A stretch of DNA of 52,470 bases from Chromatiales bacterium (GTDB lineage Bacteria > Pseudomonadota > Gammaproteobacteria > JAGRCI01): the NCBI GenBank assembly GCA_020445565.1, contig JAGRGI010000010.1, positions 1 to 52,470 on the forward strand, written 5' to 3'. The translations under genes were made by a program, and so were the position numbers. Shown piece after piece: positions 9,197 to 17,826 of the stretch; position 1 is the stretch's first letter; each line of letters starts with the position of its first letter. Under the pieces are notes generated by a model. The model did not search any database and had not been told where the DNA came from. It saw only the letters and a list, made by a program, of their open reading frames with translations.

Positions 9197-9332
9197 ACGC
9201 CCTTGTGATTCCGCGGTTGCCGGATAGGCTATTAAGGTACGCGGAACGGTCGGCGGGTGCGGCTGGTCCGAGTAGGGTACGGTAGGGGACGTTTGCCTGT
9301 CCCCGTCAGCATGCAACGGGATCCTCGATACC

Positions 9333-12017
9333 ATGAAAGCCATTCGCATATTGCTCACCGTGGTGGGCGTGTTGATCGTATTGATCGTGGGCGCCGCGAT
9401 CATCATACCGCTGGTAGTGGACCCAAATGACTTCAAGCCGCAGATAGCCGAGGCTGTGAAGGATAAGACCGGCAGGGATCTGTCGATTCCCGGCAAGATC
9501 GGGCTGTCGGTATTTCCCTGGGTGGCAATCGATCTGGGCGAGGTGAGCCTGAGTAACGCCAAGGGTTTTGGCGACCAAGCCTTTGCCAGCATCCAGGACC
9601 TCAGCATCCGCGTCAAGTTGATGCCGCTGCTGGAGAAGAAGGTGGAGTTGGACACCATCGTCGTTGACGGCCTGTCGCTCTATCTCAGTCGCGATGCCAG
9701 CGGCAAGACCAACTGGGACGATCTGGCCGGTGCCCCGGCCGAGGAAAAACCCGCGCAGCCAAAACCGGCTGAGGCACCCGCCGGTGCGCCCCCGATCGCG
9801 GCACTGGCGGTGGGTGGAATCAAGATCACCGACGCGAATGTGATATGGGATGACCGTCAGGCCGGTCAGCGCTTCGAACTCAGCAAGCTGTCGCTCACCA
9901 GCGGTGCCATCGAACCGGGCAAACCGGTGGATCTGGATCTGAAATTCGATCTTGTCGGCAACCAGCCGCCTCTGGATACCGGCGTCGCCCTTTCGACGGT
10001 GCTGTCCATCAACGAGGCCCTGGACCGTATTGGCTTGAAAGACCTGAAGCTGGACCTGGACGTTCGCAAGGCCCCGGTGGAACTTGCCGGCAAGCTTGGT
10101 TTGGGTGCCACAGTGGATGCCGATACCAAGGCACAACATTACAGCGTTTCCGGGCTGCAATTGAGCACGGACCTGGCTGGCGCGCTGCTCCAGGGCGGCA
10201 AGCTGGTGGCCAAGCTCAGCGGCGAAGTGGATGCCGACGCGGCGGCGCAGCGCTACAAGGTCGGCGGCTTGAATCTGGCGGCGGATCTTTCCGGGCCCAT
10301 GTTGGAGGGTGGTAGTGCCAAGCTCGATTTGACCGCCGCAGTGGATGCCGATGTGGCCAAGCAGCTCTATCAGGTGGCCGACCTGGTTCTCAAGGCCGAT
10401 GCCAAGGGTGAAAAACTGCCCGGAGGCGGTGTGAAGGCGAAAATGACCGGCCGGGTCGATGCCGATCTGGCCAAACAGACCCTGAAAGTGGCCGGGTTGA
10501 GTCTGGCCGCCATGAATCTGGACATCAGTGGTGATCTGCAAGGCGAGAAGATCGTCGACAGCCCCCGCTTCAGCGGCAATCTCAAGGTGGCGCCTTTCAA
10601 TCCCCGCGACCTGATGCAGGTCCTCGGGCAGGAACTGCCCGAGACCGCCGATGACAATGTGCTCACCAAGGCACAACTGGACCTGAAGCTGGCCGCCACG
10701 CAGACATCGGCCGACCTCTCCGAGATTCATCTGGTTCTGGATGATTCCAAACTCTCCGGCAAGGCCGGCGTGAAAAACTTCGACAAGCCGGCCGTGCGCT
10801 TCGGCCTGAATCTGGACCGTATCGATCTTGATCGTTATCTGCCGCCGGCCAAGGAAGGCGCAACCCCGACCCCGGCCGGCCCGGCCGAAGCGACCACGGC
10901 CGGCGCCACGGAATTACCCCTGGACACCTTGCGTGCCCTGGACGTGGACGGCACCGTGGCGGTGGGCTGGATCAAGGTCTCCAACCTCGAGGCAGAGCAG
11001 CTCAAGCTGGAGGTGAAGGCGAAGGACGGCGACATCAAGACCAAGCAATCGGTCGGCAAGCTCTATGAAGGCGGCTATGAAAGTACCACCGGTCTGAACG
11101 TCAAAGGCGCTACCCCTGCCTGGTCCACGACACAGAAGCTGACCGGTGTCCAGGTCGGTCCCCTGCTGGCTGATCTGACCGGTGAGCCCGCCAAGCTCAC
11201 CGGCGCCACACGGTTCAATGCCGACATCAAGGGTAGCGGTGTGGATCCGGAAGCGGCCAAGAAGACCGCCAACGGCAAGCTCGATTTCGCCTTTACCGAT
11301 GGTGCAGTCGTGGGTATCAACATCCCGCGCATGATTCGCGAGGCCAAGGCCAAGCTGCAAGGCAAGACCCTGCCTCCGGAGGAGGGCGTGCAGAAGACCG
11401 ATTTCACCGAGATCACCGGTAGCGCCACCATCGCCAATGGCGTGGTCAACAACCCGGATCTCAATGCCAAGTCCCCCTATCTGCGCGTTACCGGCAAAGG
11501 CGATGCGGACGTGGTGAATGAGAAGGTCAACTACCTGGTCAGTGCCGAGCTGGTCAGCAGCGGCAAGGGCCAGGGCGGCGAAGGTGCCGAGGACCTGAAG
11601 GGCATCGTGGTACCGATCCGCGTGGTGGGGGCCTTCGCCGATCCCTCCTTCAAGCTCGATACCGAGGCCCTGGTGGCCGCCATCGGCAGGCAAAAGGTCG
11701 ACGAGGCCAAGGCCAAGGCGCAGGCCAAGGTGGAAGAGAAACTCAAGGAAAAACTCGGTGACCAACTCGGTAGCGCGGGTGCCGGTATCGTCGGCGGCCT
11801 GCTGGGCGTGGAATCCAAGTCCACCGAGGGCGCCGCCTCGGACGCGGCGGCGACGCAAACCAAGAAAGATGATGTGGGCAAGGCACTGTTGCAGGGGCTG
11901 TTGGGCGCAAAGGATAAAAAGCCCGCGGAAGGTGATGCAAAGAGCGACACCAAGACCGAAGAAAAGAGCAGCAAGGAAGATGTGGGGAAGGCGCTATTGC
12001 AGGGCCTGTTCCGCTGA
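9333..12017 (+). CDS. asmA: AsmA family protein
   Basis: An 894-residue inner-membrane-anchored protein of the AsmA family, whose members bridge the periplasm and are implicated in envelope lipid transport. One N-terminal helix (residues 5-29) is followed by VVDPNDFKPQIAEAVKDKTG and FPWVAIDLGEVSLSNAKGFG, the AsmA N-terminal signature. About 2.2 kb of repetitive beta-rich sequence follows, including four tandem repeats of about 38 residues near positions 259, 297, 335 and 374, each with a VDAD-x-A motif. The C-terminal AsmA_2-type region ends near 790. The tail has two copies of DVGKALLQGL 35 residues apart. It is the first gene of the rightward cluster; its stop overlaps the next start. Calling it asmA rather than a paralogue is by family only. 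Confidence 0.88.
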   Translation: MKAIRILLTVVGVLIVLIVGAAIIIPLVVDPNDFKPQIAEAVKDKTGRDLSIPGKIGLSVFPWVAIDLGEVSLSNAKGFGDQAFASIQDLSIRVKLMPLLEKKVELDTIVVDGLSLYLSRDASGKTNWDDLAGAPAEEKPAQPKPAEAPAGAPPIAALAVGGIKITDANVIWDDRQAGQRFELSKLSLTSGAIEPGKPVDLDLKFDLVGNQPPLDTGVALSTVLSINEALDRIGLKDLKLDLDVRKAPVELAGKLGLGATVDADTKAQHYSVSGLQLSTDLAGALLQGGKLVAKLSGEVDADAAAQRYKVGGLNLAADLSGPMLEGGSAKLDLTAAVDADVAKQLYQVADLVLKADAKGEKLPGGGVKAKMTGRVDADLAKQTLKVAGLSLAAMNLDISGDLQGEKIVDSPRFSGNLKVAPFNPRDLMQVLGQELPETADDNVLTKAQLDLKLAATQTSADLSEIHLVLDDSKLSGKAGVKNFDKPAVRFGLNLDRIDLDRYLPPAKEGATPTPAGPAEATTAGATELPLDTLRALDVDGTVAVGWIKVSNLEAEQLKLEVKAKDGDIKTKQSVGKLYEGGYESTTGLNVKGATPAWSTTQKLTGVQVGPLLADLTGEPAKLTGATRFNADIKGSGVDPEAAKKTANGKLDFAFTDGAVVGINIPRMIREAKAKLQGKTLPPEEGVQKTDFTEITGSATIANGVVNNPDLNAKSPYLRVTGKGDADVVNEKVNYLVSAELVSSGKGQGGEGAEDLKGIVVPIRVVGAFADPSFKLDTEALVAAIGRQKVDEAKAKAQAKVEEKLKEKLGDQLGSAGAGIVGGLLGVESKSTEGAASDAAATQTKKDDVGKALLQGLLGAKDKKPAEGDAKSDTKTEEKSSKEDVGKALLQGLFR

Positions 12018-12562
12018 AAAAGCGATTGCTTGCCTGGCTTGTGGTGTGCTGCCTGCCGGTCCTTGCCCATGCCGGGCAGATCGAGCGCGTGGATGTCACC
12101 AGTCGAGATGGGCTGTACCGCGTCACCGTGGTCGCGCGCATCGCCGCCACACCCCGACGCTTCATCGATCTGCTCACCGACTACGGCAATCTGCATGCGA
12201 TCAACCCGTCCGTGCGCCAGAGCCGGGTGCTGGAAAGCCTTTCCGAACGGCAACATCGGGTGGAAACCCTGATCGAGTTGTGCGTGTTGTTCTTTTGTTC
12301 GGAATTTCGCCAGGTTCAGGACATGCGCTACAGTCCGCCAGGCTTGCTTTCCGCTCAGGTGCTTCCAGAGCACAGCGACTTTCGCTCCGGCTGGGCCCGC
12401 TGGCAGTTCAGCGACGGCGGCGATGCCACGCAGCTGCATTTTGAGAGCGAATTAGCGCCGAAATTCTTTATTCCGCCCATCGTTGGGCCGCTCATCATCC
12501 GCCACATGATGAAGCGCGAAGCCCTGGCCACCATCGATGGCCTGGAGCGGCTCGCCCGTTGA
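12014..12562 (+). CDS. Secreted START/SRPBCC-fold protein with CTG start
   Basis: A 182-residue protein of the polyketide cyclase/START-like (SRPBCC) superfamily, which binds hydrophobic ligands. Read from a CTG at 12014, the N-terminus is MKKRLLAWLVVCCLPVLAHA, an ideal signal peptide ending in AHA. The first classical start is a TTG at 12026, which would remove the positive residues and lies 21 bases from the ribosome site. AGGG at 12001-12004 is 9 bases from the CTG. Fold marks are RFIDLLTDYGNLHAINP and the C-terminal helix PLIIRHMMKREALATIDGLE. CTG overlaps the asmA stop as CTGA, and the gene ends in TTGA shared with mutY. A role with AsmA in envelope lipid handling is plausible but inferred. 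Confidence 0.78.
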   Translation: MKKRLLAWLVVCCLPVLAHAGQIERVDVTSRDGLYRVTVVARIAATPRRFIDLLTDYGNLHAINPSVRQSRVLESLSERQHRVETLIELCVLFFCSEFRQVQDMRYSPPGLLSAQVLPEHSDFRSGWARWQFSDGGDATQLHFESELAPKFFIPPIVGPLIIRHMMKREALATIDGLERLAR

Positions 12563-13611
12563 GCCACGACTTCGCCCAACGGCTGCTGGCCTGGTATGCG
12601 CTGCACGGTCGCCATGACCTGCCCTGGCAGCAGGACCGCTCGCCCTACCGCGTATGGGTGTCGGAGATCATGTTGCAACAGACCCAGGTCGGCACCGTGA
12701 TACCGTATTTCCAGCGTTTCATGGAACAATTTCCTACGGTGGTGGCCTTGGCCGACGCACCTCTGGACGAGGTGCTGCATCACTGGTCCGGCCTTGGCTA
12801 CTACGCCAGGGCGCGCAATCTCCATAAAGCGGCCAGGGAAATCTGCGAGCGGCACGTTGGCGAGTTCCCTCGCGATGCCAGGGCGCTGGAGGCGCTGCCC
12901 GGCATCGGGCGTTCCACCGCTGCTGCCATATTGGCGCAGTCTTTTGGGCTGCGCCACGCCATCCTCGACGGCAATGTAAAGCGCGTGTTGGCGCGCTACC
13001 ATGCCGTGGAGGGGTGGCCTGGGCGGACCGAGGTCCTGGCACGTCTGTGGGCCTATGCGGAACAACACACGCCCAGCGAGGATGTCTCCCATTACACTCA
13101 GGCCATTATGGATTTGGGAGCGACCCTCTGCACCCGCAGCCGTCCCCTCTGTCTGCACTGCCCGGTCGGCGCGCATTGCGCGGCGCGCATCCAGGGCCAG
13201 CCAACCCGTTACCCAGGCCGCAAGCCCAAGAAAGATCTGCCCCGACGCGCCACTCGGATGTTGCTGATTCGCGAACCGGCCGAACAGGCGGTTCTGCTGC
13301 TGAAGCGCCCGCCGACCGGCATCTGGGGCGGTCTGTGGGGCTTTCCCGAATGTCCCCCGGATGCCGAGCCTGATCAATGGTGTTCGGATACGTTTGGGCT
13401 AGCCGTCAGCCTGGAGGCGCAATGGCCCGCGTTTCGTCATACATTCAGCCATTTTTCCCTGGAAATCACACCATTGTTGCTGCGATGCGACGTTTTGCCC
13501 GATCGTGTCATGGAAGGGGATGGGCAAGTTTGGTATAACCCGCGACACCCTGATTCACGCGGTCTGGCGGCACCGGTCGCCCGGTTGCTCCAGCGCTTAG
13601 TACAAGGTTGA
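12559..13611 (+). CDS. mutY: A/G-specific adenine DNA glycosylase
   Basis: Removes adenine mispaired with 8-oxoguanine. The 350-residue length is typical. The catalytic Glu is in [11 protein letters not shown], the helix-hairpin-helix reads [12 protein letters not shown], and the catalytic Asp is in [12 protein letters not shown]. The [4Fe-4S] ligands are C-x6-C-x2-C-x5-C in [19 protein letters not shown]-terminal NUDIX-like domain (residues 225-350), which recognises 8-oxoG, contains GGLWGFPE. Translation starts at a TTG forming TTGA with the preceding stop. The mutY-yggX order is standard in gammaproteobacteria. Confidence 0.96.
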   Translation: MSHDFAQRLLAWYALHGRHDLPWQQDRSPYRVWVSEIMLQQTQVGTVIPYFQRFMEQFPTVVALADAPLDEVLHHWSGLGYYARARNLHKAAREICERHVGEFPRDARALEALPGIGRSTAAAILAQSFGLRHAILDGNVKRVLARYHAVEGWPGRTEVLARLWAYAEQHTPSEDVSHYTQAIMDLGATLCTRSRPLCLHCPVGAHCAARIQGQPTRYPGRKPKKDLPRRATRMLLIREPAEQAVLLLKRPPTGIWGGLWGFPECPPDAEPDQWCSDTFGLAVSLEAQWPAFRHTFSHFSLEITPLLLRCDVLPDRVMEGDGQVWYNPRHPDSRGLAAPVARLLQRLVQG

Positions 13612-13616
13612 TAACG

Positions 13617-13892
13617 ATGGGTCGGATGGTTGACTGCGTAAAACTCGGCCGCCAGGCGGAAGGCCTGGATTTCGCGCCATACCCCGGCGAACTTGGCCAG
13701 CGCATCTTCGAGCAGGTCTCCAAGGAGGCATGGCAGATGTGGATGCGGCACCAGACCATGCTCATCAACGAGAAGCGCCTCAATGCCCGTGACCCAGAGG
13801 CCCGCCGTTACCTGGCAGAGCAGATGGAGGCGTTTTTCTTCGGCGGTGAAGTGGAGCAGGCGGAGGGCTACGTTCCGCCCAAGGGGGCATGA
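13617..13892 (+). CDS. yggX: Probable Fe(2+)-trafficking / oxidative damage protection protein
   Basis: A 91-residue YggX-family protein, the same length as the E. coli homologue, which protects Fe-S proteins such as MutY from oxidation. Family residues are present: [21 protein letters not shown], then ISKEAW-like [19 protein letters not shown] with the strongly conserved TMLINE. AAGG lies 8 bases before the ATG at 13617, which I prefer to a TTG at 13608. Its stop overlaps the next gene as ATGA. Confidence 0.95.
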   Translation: MGRMVDCVKLGRQAEGLDFAPYPGELGQRIFEQVSKEAWQMWMRHQTMLINEKRLNARDPEARRYLAEQMEAFFFGGEVEQAEGYVPPKGA

Positions 13893-15490
13893 GCGGGGCC
13901 AAACGTGGGCCGAACCAGCGTGGTCCGCAGGTCCTTTTCTATGCCGTTCCCGCCCGGATTCGGCTCAAGGAGCTGGTCTGCCGCCTGGTGGGAGCCTGCG
14001 GGCTCCATGAGCTTCCCGCCCAGCGCCGCCACTGTACCTATCTCGATACCTTTGATCGTGCCATCCTGCAAACGGATGGCGTGCTGATTTATCTGGAGTC
14101 CGAGCAGGACAAACATCTGCTTTGGCGCGGCCAGGGACGCTTGCAGGCCAGCCTGCCAATCGAAAGTCAACCGCGCATGGCCGACGACCTGCCGCCCAGC
14201 CGTGTCGGTCGCGAGTTGGCTAAACGGATGGGCATCCGGGCATTGCTGCCTTTACTGCAAACCAGGCAATCGCTGCGGCGTTTCGTCAAACTGGACGACG
14301 AAGACAAGACGCTGCTGCGTCTTGATCTGATCGACGAGTCCGTCGACCATAAACGTCCCCATCGCTATCTGGCGGTCGAGTCGATGATCGGCTATCCCAA
14401 GGCTCTGAAGGATCTGCGCGATGGTTTGGCGCGTTGCGGCTGCCGCCCGCTACCGCGGGATCCGTCTCACGATCTATTCACCGACGCCGATGTCGCAACT
14501 CAGCCCGCGCCCCCCTGGAATGACTATCAACTGTTGCCTGGCGAGCGGGCCGATGTGGCCGCGCGGCTGATTCTCGGCAAGTTACGGCAGGAGATGCAAC
14601 GCAATCTTGATGGCACGCTCAAGGATCTGGACTCGGAGTTTTTGCATGACTTTCGTGTCTCGGTGCGTCGCACCCGTTCCTTGCTCGGTCAGATCAAGGG
14701 TGTTTTTCCCCAGCGCCGCCTGCAACGCTTCAGCGAGGCATTCGCCTGGCTGGGGAGCATCACCGGGCCGACCCGCGACCTGGACGTCTACCTGCTGACC
14801 CTGCCCGATTATCAGGCCCGCCTTCCCTCCCAGCAGGGCGAGGCCCTGGGCGCCCTGCGCGACTACCTCGTGCAACATCAGAAAAGCGAGCAACGCGCTT
14901 TGGCAAAGTTGCTTGGGGGCGCACGCTACAAGAAACTGATGGACGACTGGGGAGTCTTCCTGGCCGAACCACCACCGCTACGCAGCCATCTGCCCAACGC
15001 CGCGCTGCCTGTGGTGGAGGTCGCGGGTAGACGGATCTGGAAGCTGTTTCGTCGCGTCATCCGTGAGGGCCGGGCGATATCCGCTCAATCGCCGCCGGAG
15101 GATCTGCACGAACTGCGCAAGAGCTGCAAAAAACTCCGCTACCTGCTGGAGTTTTTCAAGGGTCTGTATCCGGAGGCGGACATCAAGCTGCTGGTGGCGG
15201 AACTGAAGCAGTTGCAGGACAACCTGGGCGATTACCAGGATCTTGCCGTTCAGCAGGCGTCGTTCGAAGGCTTTCGCGGCGGTATGGAAAAAGAGGCTAT
15301 GCTCACTGAGCGGGTGGATGCGGCCCTGGTGCACCTGGTTGAGCTGCTGGCTGAGCGCGAAGCAGAGGTTCGAAAGGAGTTCGACGAGCATTTTCGACGT
15401 TTCGAAGCCAAACCTGTGCGCCGCCTGTTCGCCTCCCTGTTCAAGCCATCCAAGGCCGATTCACCGGAGGATGCCCAGCAAGTCGAATGA
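13889..15490 (+). CDS. CYTH-like / CHAD domain protein
   Basis: A 533-residue protein with two parts. Residues 15-200 resemble a CYTH (triphosphate tunnel) fold: [30 protein letters not shown] and the [12 protein letters not shown] strand. Residues 220-515 are a CHAD domain, all helical and rich in His and Arg: [27 protein letters not shown] and [18 protein letters not shown], the characteristic paired H-x3-R-x3-R/K helices. CHAD domains are known to bind polyphosphate and can localise to polyphosphate granules; CYTH enzymes act on triphosphates or polyphosphate. Both ends are 4-base overlaps, linking it to yggX and the ParA-like gene. A polyphosphate role is inferred from the family. Confidence 0.88.
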   Translation: MSGAKRGPNQRGPQVLFYAVPARIRLKELVCRLVGACGLHELPAQRRHCTYLDTFDRAILQTDGVLIYLESEQDKHLLWRGQGRLQASLPIESQPRMADDLPPSRVGRELAKRMGIRALLPLLQTRQSLRRFVKLDDEDKTLLRLDLIDESVDHKRPHRYLAVESMIGYPKALKDLRDGLARCGCRPLPRDPSHDLFTDADVATQPAPPWNDYQLLPGERADVAARLILGKLRQEMQRNLDGTLKDLDSEFLHDFRVSVRRTRSLLGQIKGVFPQRRLQRFSEAFAWLGSITGPTRDLDVYLLTLPDYQARLPSQQGEALGALRDYLVQHQKSEQRALAKLLGGARYKKLMDDWGVFLAEPPPLRSHLPNAALPVVEVAGRRIWKLFRRVIREGRAISAQSPPEDLHELRKSCKKLRYLLEFFKGLYPEADIKLLVAELKQLQDNLGDYQDLAVQQASFEGFRGGMEKEAMLTERVDAALVHLVELLAEREAEVRKEFDEHFRRFEAKPVRRLFASLFKPSKADSPEDAQQVE

Positions 15491-16230
15491 AGATACTCGC
15501 CAGTTACAACATCAAGGGCGGTGTCGGCAAGACCGCCACCGCTGTCAATCTGGCCTGGCTGGCTTCCCGCGAAGGCTATCGCACGGTCATCTGGGATCTC
15601 GATCCCCAGGGCGCCGCCAGCTTCTATTTTCGTATTCGACCCAAGGTGAAGGGCGGCGCCAAAGGCTTGCTCACGGGTGACAGGCCCCTGGACGAGGCGG
15701 TCCGCGCCACCGATTATATGGGGCTGGACCTGATACCGGCCGATTTTTCCTACCGCAATCTGGACGTTGCCCTGCAAGACGCCCGCAAGCCGGCCAAGCA
15801 ACTGTTGCGGCTGATGAAGCCGCTGGCCGATGAGTATGATTTTCTCATCCTGGATGCCTCGCCCAACATCTCCCTGGTTTCCGAGAACATCTTCAATGCC
15901 GCCGATGCCCTGTTGTTGCCGCTGATCCCCACCACGCTGTCAGTGCGCACCTATAGGCAATTGCTGAGTTTTTTCGAGAAACACCCGCAAAAGCGCCTGC
16001 TGCTGTTGCCGTTTTTCTCCATGGTGGACCGGCGCCGCGGTATGCACCGGGAGCTGATGGACGAACTGCCGCGTAAATATCCGGAGATCCTCAGCACAGC
16101 AATCCCCTACGCCAGTCAGGTGGAGGCCATGGGCAGTCGCAGGCAGCCGGTGGGGGTCTTCAGCAGTGCGAATCATCCCATCGTTCAGGCATATCGGTCG
16201 CTGTGGAACGAAATTCTGAACAAACTCTGA
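15487..16230 (+). CDS. ParA/MinD-type ATPase
   Basis: A 247-residue member of the ParA superfamily, cytoplasmic ATPases that position DNA or other cargo. The deviant Walker A motif is NIKGGVGKTATAVNLA, followed by VIWDLDPQGAASFYF (switch I, A' motif), and a Walker B-like FLILDASPNISLVS. It is shorter than chromosomal ParA and lacks an N-terminal DNA-binding extension, and no parB gene is adjacent. It is translated from an ATGA overlap with the CHAD gene, so its cargo may be whatever the CHAD protein binds, perhaps polyphosphate granules. That is inference. Confidence 0.88.
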   Translation: MKILASYNIKGGVGKTATAVNLAWLASREGYRTVIWDLDPQGAASFYFRIRPKVKGGAKGLLTGDRPLDEAVRATDYMGLDLIPADFSYRNLDVALQDARKPAKQLLRLMKPLADEYDFLILDASPNISLVSENIFNAADALLLPLIPTTLSVRTYRQLLSFFEKHPQKRLLLLPFFSMVDRRRGMHRELMDELPRKYPEILSTAIPYASQVEAMGSRRQPVGVFSSANHPIVQAYRSLWNEILNKL

Positions 16231-16263
16231 AAGCACGGCTGTATCGTTCGTCCTTGTGAAGCC

Positions 16264-16746
16264 ATGGATCTGACCATTCTGCGCGCCGACTACGGCAGTC
16301 CGGTACAGGCGGAACAGATTGCGCGCCTGCTCGATGAGTATGCCAGAGACCCGATGGGGGGAGGCGAGCCCCTGCCGGCGCAGGTTCGCTCCACCATCGT
16401 CGCGGCCCTGGCGGCAACCCCCGGTGCCTTCAGCATCCTTGCCTACCGTGGTGGGCGGGCCATCGGCCTGGTGAATGCGCTGCAAGGCTTGTCCAGTTTC
16501 AAGGCAATGCCCCTGATCAACATCCATGATGTCTATGTGCACGCCGATCATCGCGGACTGGGCGTAGCGCGCAAGATGCTGGCCGAGGTGGAGGCGGTGG
16601 CCCGCGAGCGCGGCTGCTGCAAGTTGACCCTGGAGGTCCTGGAGGGCAACCGGCCCGCAGCGGAGGCCTACCGGGCGTTCGGTTTCGATGCCTATGAACT
16701 CGATCCTGTGCATGGCAAGGCACTGTTTTGGCAGAAAAAACTGTAA
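16264..16746 (+). CDS. GNAT family N-acetyltransferase
   Basis: A 160-residue acetyltransferase of the GNAT fold. The acetyl-CoA-binding motif A is seen in NIHDVYVHADHRGLGVARKML (R-G-x-G-x-A), followed by the beta5/alpha4 region KLTLEVLEGNRPAAEAYRAFGF, typical of small-molecule GNATs. The substrate is unknown. It lies 33 bases after the ParA-like gene, without overlap, and is probably the last gene of the cluster. A hairpin follows at 16751. Confidence 0.88.
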   Translation: MDLTILRADYGSPVQAEQIARLLDEYARDPMGGGEPLPAQVRSTIVAALAATPGAFSILAYRGGRAIGLVNALQGLSSFKAMPLINIHDVYVHADHRGLGVARKMLAEVEAVARERGCCKLTLEVLEGNRPAAEAYRAFGFDAYELDPVHGKALFWQKKL

Positions 16747-16750
16747 TTAT

Positions 16751-16783
16751 CCATCACGGAACGGCAGCCGCCGTCCGTGATGG
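16751..16783. terminator. Inverted repeat between convergent genes, likely bidirectional terminator
   Basis: A perfect 10-base stem, CCATCACGGA (16751-16760) and TCCGTGATGG (16774-16783), with a GC-rich loop. It sits between the end of the GNAT gene and the end of the convergent bacterioferritin gene. There is no long T tract on either side, so termination efficiency is uncertain. Confidence 0.55.
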
Positions 16784-16789
16784 TACGCC

Positions 16790-17257
16790 TTACATTTGTG
16801 ATTGCAGGTAGTTTTTCAGACCGATCTTCTGAATCAGGCCGAGTTGTTTTTCCAGCCAGTAGGCATGATCTTCCTCGGTGTCCTCCAGCAACTTTTCGAG
16901 AATCTCCCGAGTCTGGTAGTCCTGCTCCTGTTCGCAGACGGCGATGGCCTCTTTGAGGGCGGAGACAACCTCGTATTCCACATCCAAGTCATTTTGCAAC
17001 ATGGATGGCACGTCGCTGCCGATACGCAACCCATCCTGCTCGGATAGATCGGGCGTGCCTTCCAGGAACAGGATGCGGCGGATCAGGGCGTCGGCGTGCT
17101 GCGTTTCCTCCTCCATTTCGTGGTTGATACGTTCGTAGAGTTTGGTGAGGCCCCAGTCGTCGTACATGCGTGAATGGGTGAAGTACTGGTCGCGGGCCGC
17201 CAGCTCGCCCTTGAGGAGTTTCTGTAGCTGGGCGATGACCTTTTTCTTGCCTTTCAT
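16790..17257 (-). CDS. bfr: Bacterioferritin subunit, ferroxidase type
   Basis: A 155-residue bacterioferritin subunit. Compared with E. coli Bfr, all ferroxidase ligands are kept: Glu18, Glu51, His54, Glu94, and Glu128/His131 after a one-residue insertion. The haem ligand Met52 is replaced by Thr (EETQHAD). It should therefore oxidise and store iron but not bind haem by itself. It is transcribed leftward, 13 bases after a second bfr gene with the opposite pattern, so the two probably co-assemble into a mixed 24-mer. The symbol is by family; which subunit is called A or B varies between species. Confidence 0.93.
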   Translation of the reverse strand: MKGKKKVIAQLQKLLKGELAARDQYFTHSRMYDDWGLTKLYERINHEMEEETQHADALIRRILFLEGTPDLSEQDGLRIGSDVPSMLQNDLDVEYEVVSALKEAIAVCEQEQDYQTREILEKLLEDTEEDHAYWLEKQLGLIQKIGLKNYLQSQM

Positions 17258-17270
17258 CGTGCATTCTCCG

Positions 17271-17735
17271 TCAGATCATGGATTGCAGGTAGTTTTCGAT
17301 GCCGGAATTCCGCATCAGCCACTGCTGTGATTCGATCCAATCGATGTGTTCCTCGGTGTTTTCCAGCAGCTCTTCCAACAAGTCGCGGCTGACGTAGTCG
17401 CGGCTGGTTTCACAAGTGGCAATGGCCGCTAGGAGTTCGTCCCGGTTGGCTTGTTGCAGCGTGAGGTCGCCGGCGAGGATCTCGGCGACATCTTCACCGA
17501 TGAGCAACTTTCCCAGGGCTTGCATGCTGGGCAAACCCTCCAAAAACAGGATTCGCTCGATCAGCTCGTCTGCGGCCTTCATGGCCTCTATGGAGAAGTG
17601 GTATTCCCGTTCGTCGAGTTTTCCCAAGCCCCAGTTCTTGCACATGCGCGCATGCAGGAAGAACTGGTTTATGGCCGTGAGTTGGGCACGTAGTGCGCCA
17701 TTGAGCACGTTGCGAACCGCTATGTCGCTTTGCAT
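17271..17735 (-). CDS. bfr: Bacterioferritin subunit, haem-binding type
   Basis: A 154-residue bacterioferritin subunit with the haem ligand Met52 kept (SIEAMKAAD) but the ferroxidase centre lost. In E. coli numbering, position 18 is Gln, 51 Ala, 54 Ala, 94 Gln and 127 Thr; only His130 remains. This subunit should contribute haem for electron entry from Bfd, while the partner subunit oxidises iron. It is the first gene of a two-gene leftward operon driven from the bfr-bfd intergenic region. Confidence 0.93.
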   Translation of the reverse strand: MQSDIAVRNVLNGALRAQLTAINQFFLHARMCKNWGLGKLDEREYHFSIEAMKAADELIERILFLEGLPSMQALGKLLIGEDVAEILAGDLTLQQANRDELLAAIATCETSRDYVSRDLLEELLENTEEHIDWIESQQWLMRNSGIENYLQSMI

Positions 17736-17798
17736 ACCTTGCTCCTGGGGTTGATGGGTTGTGTCGCCGCTGGCCGTTCGGAATCCGTGATTGTTCCA

Positions 17799-17826
17799 TT
17801 GACAGAGCCGACAATGTAAATATAAT
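17799..17826 (+). promoter_or_regulatory. Sigma-70 promoter for bfd
   Basis: TTGACA at 17799-17804 and TATAAT at 17821-17826, both exact consensus hexamers, are separated by 16 bases and lie about 54 bases before the bfd ATG. It overlaps the divergent bfr promoter and a Fur-box-like sequence. Confidence 0.8.

Noticed and set aside
9285..9304. Small inverted repeat GGGGAC/GTCCCC before asmA
   Set aside because: Only six bases, no T tract and no known operator match; likely chance in GC-rich DNA.
9197..9658. N-terminal extension of the lipoprotein gene up to an ATG at 9658
   Set aside because: It would overlap asmA by over 300 bases and put the signal peptide in the middle of the protein.
9306..10730. 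474-codon open frame on the minus strand opposite asmA, and a 314-codon one at 10914-11858
   Set aside because: Both are antisense to a clear AsmA gene, have low-complexity His/Gln/Gly-rich translations, and show no family features. GC-rich coding DNA often leaves the opposite strand open.
12355..13377. 340-codon open frame on the minus strand opposite mutY
   Set aside because: mutY is supported by all catalytic and cluster residues; this frame is its shadow.
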